Assembly: GCA_947179285.1 (NCBI GenBank)
Contig: CAMXAV010000059.1
Span: 1-5,824 of the forward strand
Reading direction: 5' to 3'
Source of the DNA: an uncultured Helicobacter sp.
GTDB lineage: Bacteria; Campylobacterota; Campylobacteria; Campylobacterales; Helicobacteraceae
DNA length: 5,824 bases
Made by a program: the position numbers and the translations under genes. The notes under the pieces are model-generated. The model was not told the DNA's origin and searched no databases. It saw only the letters and a list, made by a program, of their open reading frames with translations. Below, in pieces: positions 1 to 4,871 of this stretch. How positions within the stretch are numbered: position 1 is the stretch's first letter; each line of letters begins with the position of its first letter.

Positions 1-1
1 T

Positions 2-736
2 GATATTACTCGTATCAAATGTAATCCTAAAAACTTCTTTAAAAAAGGATACGGAAACATTAAGGACATGATTCTATTCTATGCAAAAAGTCGTCAATAC
101 ATTTGGAATGAGATTCATGAGGATATTTCCTCTGATGATTTAGGCAAACGATTCACAAAACAAGATGACAAAGGCTTTTACACAACTATCCCGCTTCATG
201 CGCCAGGAGTGACACAAAATGGCGAGAGCGGGCAAGCATGGAATGGTTTAAAACCTCCGCAAGGGCGACATTGGCGTTGTAGTCTTAAGGAACTCGATAG
301 ATTAAATAATGAGGGGCTGATTGAATGGAGCAAAAATGGAGTGCCGCGAAAAAAAGTTTATGCGAAAGATTCTCAAGGTAAAAAAATACAAGATATTTGG
401 GAATTTAAAGACACGCAGAATCCCATTTATCCTACGCAAAAAAACAATGTCATGCTAAGACGCATTATCCAAATGTCCTCTCATGTAGATTCTCTTGTTA
501 TGGATTGCTTTTGTGGAAGTGGAGGATTTCTTAAAGAAGCATTTTTGCTAGGACGTAAATTCATAGGAATAGATGAAAGCAAGGAAGCTATAAAAATTAA
601 CCAAAAGTGGATAGAAGAATATAATCAACAAAATCTCATTCAATGTGAATATGGAAAATTTCAACTCGAAGGAGAAAAGAACTATATTAGTAAATCAAAG
701 ATACTAAACAAGGAGGCACACAAACATGTTCTATAA
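2..736 (+). CDS. Beta-type site-specific DNA methyltransferase, C-terminal part (5' truncated by window)
   Basis: The reading frame is open from the first bases of the window, so the gene starts upstream; the ATG at 68 is internal. 244 residues are visible. Near the C-terminus a YPTQK element followed by LRRIIQMSS matches the segment that precedes motif I in N4-cytosine/N6-adenine methyltransferases of the beta class. It is followed by DCFCGSGG (bases 503-526), a version of the usual DPFxGSGT S-adenosylmethionine loop, and then GIDES, the acidic motif II. In this class the catalytic (D/N/S)PP(Y/F/W) motif lies N-terminal to motif I, so it is expected outside the window and I could not check it. 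The central GRHWRCSLKELDRL...GLIEW...KKVY stretch is typical of type II/III modification enzymes. The target base, recognition site and R-M type cannot be read from this part. The stop codon overlaps the next small gene by 11 bases. Confidence 0.88.
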   Translation, partial: DITRIKCNPKNFFKKGYGNIKDMILFYAKSRQYIWNEIHEDISSDDLGKRFTKQDDKGFYTTIPLHAPGVTQNGESGQAWNGLKPPQGRHWRCSLKELDRLNNEGLIEWSKNGVPRKKVYAKDSQGKKIQDIWEFKDTQNPIYPTQKNNVMLRRIIQMSSHVDSLVMDCFCGSGGFLKEAFLLGRKFIGIDESKEAIKINQKWIEEYNQQNLIQCEYGKFQLEGEKNYISKSKILNKEAHKHVL

Positions 737-902
737 AGACTTGGGATATGAATATATCCAACAGGGTTTGGATAAGGATGCTAATGGAGAAAAAATCATA
801 CACCATTTTTATGACGTTCCAATATATAACATAGATATTATAGAAGATAACTATTTCACAACAATACTGAATAAGCAAATAGATAATGGATTTATGCTGT
901 GA
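726..902 (+). CDS. Small unrecognised protein (58 aa) coupled to the methyltransferase
   Basis: The ATG at 726 lies inside the last codons of the methyltransferase gene. It is preceded by a very good ribosome binding site, AAGGAGG at 710-716, nine bases upstream, which is the main reason to believe it is translated. The frame runs 58 codons to TGA at 900-902. The product begins MFYKDLGYEYIQQG and is rich in aromatic, Asp/Asn and Ile residues. It has no signal peptide, no membrane segment and no motif I recognise. The AAGGAGG site and overlap indicate co-expression with the methyltransferase. The position suits an R-M accessory protein, a restriction subunit or the 5' remnant of a decayed restriction gene, but none of these is shown by the sequence. 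Confidence 0.6.
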   Translation: MFYKDLGYEYIQQGLDKDANGEKIIHHFYDVPIYNIDIIEDNYFTTILNKQIDNGFML

Positions 903-1165
903 GTTTTGATTACTCTAGCGAAATACTATTAAAAATACTAGAATCTATTCCAAAGATACGGCAAAAGCAAATTTTAGATGATATAGAAAAGGCAAAGATG
1001 AGCAACAGAAAAGTAGACCTCATGATTCCAATTGTTATATATTGTATCCGAGCATATATTGGTAAAATATATAAAAATATTAATGAGATATATGCGCCGT
1101 TCATAATAAAAGACATTAACACAAAATCAAAAAGGAGTAAAAATGAAAAAGCTACTATTGCTTAG
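899..1165 (+). CDS. Unrecognised 88-aa protein, GTG start in a GTGA overlap
   Basis: The GTG at 899 overlaps the TGA of the preceding gene (GTGA, 899-902), a typical arrangement for translational coupling. No strong ribosome binding site precedes it, so it probably depends on ribosomes finishing the upstream gene. The product is Lys/Ile-rich. It has a predicted helical N-terminal half (LLKILESIPKIRQKQILDDIEKAK) and a hydrophobic stretch, LMIPIVIYCIRAYIG, that could be a buried helix or a weak membrane segment. I recognise no family and see no PD-(D/E)xK, HNH or GIY-YIG nuclease signature. Its last 12 or so codons read through the ribosome binding site and first codons of the next gene (23-base overlap). 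The natural end may therefore be lost, and this could be a truncated gene. Confidence 0.5.
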   Translation: MSFDYSSEILLKILESIPKIRQKQILDDIEKAKMSNRKVDLMIPIVIYCIRAYIGKIYKNINEIYAPFIIKDINTKSKRSKNEKATIA

Positions 1166-1706
1166 TCTGTTCTTGTTTGCGAGTGCTTTTGCTGATGAAG
1201 CAAAAGTTAAAACACTTGTGATTGTTTCGCACCCATACCCCGAACGTTCCACGTTTATTAAGGGCTTAGAACAAGCCGCTAGGAGTGTTAAAGGTGTGGA
1301 AGTGCGGAATCTTGAGCAAATCTATGGCTATGACACGCGCGCCATTGATGGCGATATAGAACGTAAAATCACGCGCGAACACCAAAGAATCGTCTTTTTG
1401 TTTCCCACACATTGGTTTAATATTACGCCAATGATGAAAGCCTACTTGAATGAAACATGGGGTAGCGTGGGACCAGGACTTTGGCAGGGCAAACAAATGC
1501 TTGTTGTCTCAACAGCAGGTGGTGGACGCAGCACGTATGGCAAAAATGGCAGAGTAGGTGTGGAGCTAAAAGATGTCTTTTTGCCGATGAAAGCAAGTGC
1601 CTTGCATTGTGGTATGGAATATTTAGAACCTTTGGTCTTTGAAGGTATCAATTCTAGCCAACTAGAAAATTACAAACAAGCCTTGATTCAGAGGTTAAAA
1701 AATTGA
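1143..1706 (+). CDS. Flavodoxin-fold NAD(P)H:quinone oxidoreductase-like protein with Sec signal peptide
   Basis: The start ATG follows AAAGGAG (1131-1137) at good spacing. Residues 1-17 form a classical Sec signal peptide: MKK, a Leu/Phe-rich core, then an AFA cleavage site before DEAK. The mature part is a complete Flavodoxin_2-type domain (NQO/MdaB/KefF-subunit relatives). VKTLVIVSHPYPERS (22-36) is the first strand and FMN phosphate loop, FPTHWFNITPMMKAYLNETW (88-107) is the isoalloxazine-contacting segment, and TAGGGRSTYGKNG (124-136) is the second flavin loop. Family members transfer two electrons from NAD(P)H to quinones or other electrophiles. Family members are normally cytoplasmic, so an export signal is unusual. 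It is the first gene of the aldo/keto reductase operon, 29 bases before the next start. Substrate and cofactor loading are unknown. Confidence 0.87.
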   Translation: MKKLLLLSLFLFASAFADEAKVKTLVIVSHPYPERSTFIKGLEQAARSVKGVEVRNLEQIYGYDTRAIDGDIERKITREHQRIVFLFPTHWFNITPMMKAYLNETWGSVGPGLWQGKQMLVVSTAGGGRSTYGKNGRVGVELKDVFLPMKASALHCGMEYLEPLVFEGINSSQLENYKQALIQRLKN

Positions 1707-1735
1707 TTAGCCTACAATCAACAAAAGGAGTTAAA

Positions 1736-2731
1736 ATGGACAACAACAAATTAAATCGCCGCGAGTTTCTCAAAACTTCGGCTCAAATGGCAGGAATTAT
1801 GGCATTTGGTGGGCTCATAAGCCAGCAAGCTTTTGCAGAGACTGCTAAAGGATTCAAAACGGAATCTCTCACATTAAACAATGGCATTCAAATGCCTATG
1901 TTGGGGCTTGGTATATTGAACATTAAAGATTTAAAAGAATGTCAAAGAGTCATTGAAGATGCTCTTGAAGTGGGCTATCGCCTTTTTGACACAGCGCAAA
2001 GCTATGCAAATGAAGCAGGTGTCGGTGCGGCAATCAAAGCCACAGGAATAAAGAGGGAGGAGATTTTTATTACAACAAAACTCTTCAAAGACTATGCCAC
2101 AGAGGACAAAGTAAAGGCAGCTTTTGATGAAAGTTGCAAAAAACTTCAGGTAGATTATGTAGATTTATTCCTCATTCATCAACCCATTAATGACCTCTAT
2201 GGCGCATGGCGCGCAATGAGTTTGTTATATAAACAAAAACGAATCCGCGCCATTGGTGTTTGTAATTTTTACGCGGATAGATTGGTAGATTTTTGTATGA
2301 ACAATGAAATCATACCTGCTGTCAATCAATGCGCTTGCAATCCGTTTCGACAAGAACTAGAGTTGCAAAAACAATGCGAGGAATACCGTGTTGCTTATGA
2401 AGCTTTTAGCCCCTTTGCGCAAGGAAAAAATGGCATTTTTAGCAACAAAACCTTGCAAGAAATCGCTAAAAAGCACAATAAAAGCGTGGCACAAGTCATT
2501 CTACGTTGGCTCATTGAACGCAAGATTGTCGCGATTCCAAAAACGACACAAAAGGAACGCATGAGAGAGAATCTCAACATCTTTGACTTCAAGCTAGATT
2601 CTCATGATAAAGCCCAAATTGCAAGCCTAGAAACAGGCAATGTAGGGCTAAATCATAGAGACCCTGCAGTCATTAAGTGGTTGAATGAAAGAAAAATTGG
2701 CGAAAGCCTCGCAACATCTGGCAAGAAATAA
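1736..2731 (+). CDS. Tat-exported aldo/keto reductase (2,5-diketo-D-gluconate reductase type)
   Basis: I chose the ATG at 1736 (AAAAGGAG at 1723-1730) over an in-frame TTG at 1703, because it places a clean Tat leader at the N-terminus. NRREFLK (7-13) is followed by a hydrophobic stretch and an AFA cleavage site at 32-34. The 331-aa protein then has a full TIM-barrel aldo/keto reductase: GIQMPMLGLG start, Asp85 and Tyr90 in FDTAQSYANE, Lys115 in ITTKL, His148 in LIHQP (the catalytic tetrad), and the NADPH-binding IPKTTQKERMRENL near 267-280. Family enzymes reduce aldehydes and ketones with NADPH. Export is odd because free NADPH is absent from the periplasm; the enzyme may be exported folded with cofactor bound. 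The usual NQxExHP strand is changed to NQCACNPF (197-204), and the protein has seven cysteines. The physiological substrate is unknown. Confidence 0.9.
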   Translation: MDNNKLNRREFLKTSAQMAGIMAFGGLISQQAFAETAKGFKTESLTLNNGIQMPMLGLGILNIKDLKECQRVIEDALEVGYRLFDTAQSYANEAGVGAAIKATGIKREEIFITTKLFKDYATEDKVKAAFDESCKKLQVDYVDLFLIHQPINDLYGAWRAMSLLYKQKRIRAIGVCNFYADRLVDFCMNNEIIPAVNQCACNPFRQELELQKQCEEYRVAYEAFSPFAQGKNGIFSNKTLQEIAKKHNKSVAQVILRWLIERKIVAIPKTTQKERMRENLNIFDFKLDSHDKAQIASLETGNVGLNHRDPAVIKWLNERKIGESLATSGKK

Positions 2732-2733
2732 AG

Positions 2734-2750
2734 AAAACAATCTTTGTTTT
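2734..2750 (+). repeat. Short AT-rich perfect dyad in the largest operon gap
   Basis: AAAACAA (2734-2740) and TTGTTTT (2744-2750) are exact inverted copies around a TCT loop, placed just after the stop of the first aldo/keto reductase gene. With one G-C pair in seven and no separate T-run after it, it is at best a weak attenuator or mRNA-processing hairpin. It could also be a small operator half-site or chance in AT-rich DNA. Confidence 0.3.
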
Positions 2751-2778
2751 ACCAAAAATCTAATAATAAGGAGCAAAA

Positions 2779-3264
2779 ATGAAAAGCCTCGTTGCCTTTT
2801 TTAGCGCAAGTGGAATCACGAAAGAAGTCGCGCAAACGATTGCGAATGTTGCCAATGCAGAACTCTATGAGATTGTGCCGCAAGAGCCGTATAGCAAGGC
2901 AGATTTGGATTGGACAAACGAGCAAAGTCGCACGAGTCTCGAGATGAAAAACAATAAAACATCTCGCCCACAAATCGCCAATAGCATTGACATAAGCGAT
3001 TACACGACAATATTTGTCGGATTCCCCGTGTGGTGGTACACCGCGCCGCATATCATCAACACATTCCTCGAATCGCATGATTTTAGCGGCAAAACCATCA
3101 TTCCATTCTGCACAAGCGGTGGGAGTGATTTGAGCAATGCGCCACGCGATATGGCAAAGTCTGCACCCAATGCAATCTTTAAAACAGGGCGCAGATTCAA
3201 CTTTGGAGAGAGCAAAGGAAGCATTAGAAAATGGCTAGAAACTCTCAAAATAGAGTTAGATTAA
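2779..3264 (+). CDS. Cytoplasmic flavodoxin-family protein
   Basis: TAAGGAG (2767-2773) precedes the ATG. The 161-aa product matches the short single-domain flavodoxins (Flavodoxin_4-like). The FMN phosphate loop is SASGITKEVA (9-18; Ser9, Ser11, Thr14). The first flavin-stacking loop is GFPVWWYTAP (81-90) with adjacent aromatics. The second loop is CTSGGSDLSN (111-120). There is no signal peptide or membrane segment, so unlike its exported neighbours it should stay in the cytoplasm. Proteins of this group are electron carriers or small FMN oxidoreductases and are often encoded beside aldo/keto reductases and MerR-type regulators. It lies 47 bases after the first reductase gene and 19 bases before the regulator gene. 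It is not the housekeeping FldA type by sequence, and its redox partner is unknown. Confidence 0.88.
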   Translation: MKSLVAFFSASGITKEVAQTIANVANAELYEIVPQEPYSKADLDWTNEQSRTSLEMKNNKTSRPQIANSIDISDYTTIFVGFPVWWYTAPHIINTFLESHDFSGKTIIPFCTSGGSDLSNAPRDMAKSAPNAIFKTGRRFNFGESKGSIRKWLETLKIELD

Positions 3265-3283
3265 TGAGTAAAAAGGAGAAAAG

Positions 3284-3730
3284 ATGGCTTGGACAATCAT
3301 AGAAGTCTCGAAACAAACAGGAATCTCGCCCCATACTCTACGATTTTGGGCGAAAAAAGGGGTTTTTGAAACTGTGATAGACAGGGACGAAAATGGCGTG
3401 AAGTATTTCAATAAACAAGCTGTGGAATGGGTCTCGTGGGTTAATTATCTAAGACACACGGGAATGAGCCTCAAGGACATCAAAAGATATGCCATTCTAC
3501 TCACGCAAGGAATGAAAACGGCACAAGAACGGCGAGAAATGCTCGTAAAACAAACGCAGTCTCTCAAGAATCAGCTAGCAACAATCCATGAAACCATACA
3601 GGTGCTAGAAAAGAAAATCGGCATCTATGATGAAATGATAGCCACAGGTGTTGATTTGTTTAATTCCTGCAATGGTATGAAAAATTGCACAGACACAAAA
3701 GGGAGAAAAAATGAGCCAGCAAAATCGTAG
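3284..3730 (+). CDS. MerR-family transcriptional regulator with C-terminal CX5C pair
   Basis: The ATG follows AAGGAG (3273-3278). Residues 3-50 form the MerR winged helix-turn-helix: WTIIEVSKQTGISPHTLRFWAKKG, then the wing NGVKYFNKQAVEWV. LRHTGMSLKDIKRYAIL (56-72) is the second helical pair. Residues 78-120 look like the long antiparallel dimerisation coiled coil. The only two cysteines are Cys129 and Cys135 in CNGMKNC near the C-terminus, a plausible effector site for electrophiles, oxidants or metal. This differs from AdhR/NmlR-type aldehyde sensors, whose reactive Cys is in the N-terminal half. At 148 aa it is of normal length. It sits within the operon on the same strand, and its end overlaps the next gene by 20 bases, so it probably controls its own operon. 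No operator could be identified. Confidence 0.9.
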   Translation: MAWTIIEVSKQTGISPHTLRFWAKKGVFETVIDRDENGVKYFNKQAVEWVSWVNYLRHTGMSLKDIKRYAILLTQGMKTAQERREMLVKQTQSLKNQLATIHETIQVLEKKIGIYDEMIATGVDLFNSCNGMKNCTDTKGRKNEPAKS

Positions 3731-4850
3731 GGAATTTTTAAAAAATTCGGGCAAACTCATCGGAACTCTAGCATTATTTGGAAGCGGAATCAACCTACTC
3801 AACGCACAAGGAGGAAACACAATGGCAAACGCAAATCATATACCCACACGCCCACTTGGAAAAAGCGGGTTCAAAGTCTCAAGTATTGGCTTGGGTTGTA
3901 TGGGAATGAGCGCAAATCATGGACCAGCGCGAGACAAAAAAGAGATGATAAAACTCTTGCAAAAAGCTGTCGATTTGGGCTATACATTCTTTGACACAGC
4001 CGAAGTCTATGGACCACACACAAATGAAGAATTGCTAGGAGTTGCACTCAAGCCCTACAAAGACAAAGTTGTCATCAACACAAAGTTTGGATTCTATTAT
4101 CCTTTTGGCAAACAACAGCTTGATTCGAGCAGAAAAACTATCATTCGTGCCATTGATGGAAGCTTAAAACGATTGCAAAGAGATTGCATTGACCTCTATA
4201 CGCAACATCGGGTTGATATTGACACGCCGATTGAAGAAGTGGCAGAAACAATGCAAATGCTTGTTAAAGAAGGCAAAATCAAAGCATGGGCATTGGGCGA
4301 AGCGGGAGTTAAGACAATCCAAAAAGCATGCAATGTCTTTGCTCCTGTGGCAATGCAAAGTCAATATTCAATGGCTTTTCGCGAGCTAGAAAGCAATGGC
4401 ATTATGGACACATGCGAAAAACTAGGTATTACGATTGTCGCATATAGCCCGCTCGATAGAGGGTTTTTGGGTGGAAATTTTGATAAAAATACAACTTTCC
4501 ATGCCACGCTCGATATGCGCAATTCTTTCCCACGACTTTCTAAAGAAGCACTAGAAGCAAATCAACAAGTGATTGATTTCATTAGAAATGTGGCAAAGAG
4601 CAAAAGCATTAATGGTAAACCAGCAACCGTGGCGCAAGTTTCTTTGGCATGGATTCTTGCAAACAAGAGTTTTGTTGTGCCCATTCCAGAGACGACAAAG
4701 ATTCATCGACTAGAAGAGAATCTTAACTCTTGTCTGCTAACATTTAGCAAAGACGAGCTCAAAGAAATCAATAGCCAGCTTAGTAAGCTTGTCATCGTGG
4801 GCGAGCGATACGCTCCGGGTAGCGATGCGGCAAAAAGCGTAGGGCTATAA
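3711..4850 (+). CDS. Tat-exported aldo/keto reductase, AKR13-like, with possible internal start
   Basis: The ATG at 3711 (GGGAG at 3701-3705) lies inside the end of the regulator gene. The 379-aa product starts with a Tat leader: NRREFLK (5-11), a hydrophobic stretch, and LNA at 30-32 as cleavage site. The barrel shows PTRPLGKSGFKVSSIGLGCMGM at its start, Asp95 and Tyr100 in FDTAEVYGPHTNE, Lys125 in NTKFG and His166 in YTQHRVD. The tail has VPIPETTKIHRLEENL (323-338) for NADPH and a GERYAPGS ending typical of the AKR13/YakC-like group. It should reduce aldehydes or ketones with NADPH. GEAGVKTIQKA (196-206) departs from the usual GLSEVSxExLxxA element. A second start at codon 38 directly after the leader could give a cytoplasmic form. 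Confidence 0.92.
   Translation: MSQQNRREFLKNSGKLIGTLALFGSGINLLNAQGGNTMANANHIPTRPLGKSGFKVSSIGLGCMGMSANHGPARDKKEMIKLLQKAVDLGYTFFDTAEVYGPHTNEELLGVALKPYKDKVVINTKFGFYYPFGKQQLDSSRKTIIRAIDGSLKRLQRDCIDLYTQHRVDIDTPIEEVAETMQMLVKEGKIKAWALGEAGVKTIQKACNVFAPVAMQSQYSMAFRELESNGIMDTCEKLGITIVAYSPLDRGFLGGNFDKNTTFHATLDMRNSFPRLSKEALEANQQVIDFIRNVAKSKSINGKPATVAQVSLAWILANKSFVVPIPETTKIHRLEENLNSCLLTFSKDELKEINSQLSKLVIVGERYAPGSDAAKSVGL
3808..3824 (+). promoter_or_regulatory. Internal ribosome binding site and in-frame ATG just after the Tat leader
   Basis: AAGGAGG at 3808-3814 is followed seven bases later by ATG (3822-3824) in frame with the gene starting at 3711. It is at least as good a match to the anti-Shine-Dalgarno sequence as any gene start in the operon. 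Translation from here would begin MANANHIPTRPLGKSG, the expected start of an ordinary leaderless aldo/keto reductase, omitting the whole Tat signal. It may give dual localisation, or be a relic of the gene before the leader was added. Confidence 0.55.
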
Positions 4851-4871
4851 CCTAAAATAAAAGGAGAAACA

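Noticed and set aside
346..440. Runs of seven A in the methyltransferase gene as phase-variation tracts
   Set aside because: Seven-base A runs are common in AT-rich genomes, and the frame is intact; no long G, C or tandem-repeat tract was seen.
687..878. Minus-strand 63-codon open frame
   Set aside because: It lies opposite the methyltransferase end and the 58-codon gene, is a low-complexity Ile/Val/Phe string, and has no convincing ribosome binding site or family resemblance.
1040..1080. Operon promoter candidates (TAAAAT, TATAAA and nearby TA-rich strings)
   Set aside because: Several equally weak -10-like strings occur, with no clear -35, extended TGn or MerR-type 19-20 bp spacer, so none can be picked from sequence alone.
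1703..1735. Upstream TTG start for the first aldo/keto reductase, giving an 11-residue extension
   Set aside because: The ATG at 1736 has a strong AAAAGGAG site and puts the twin-arginine motif near the N-terminus; the TTG lies inside the preceding stop region without a good binding site.
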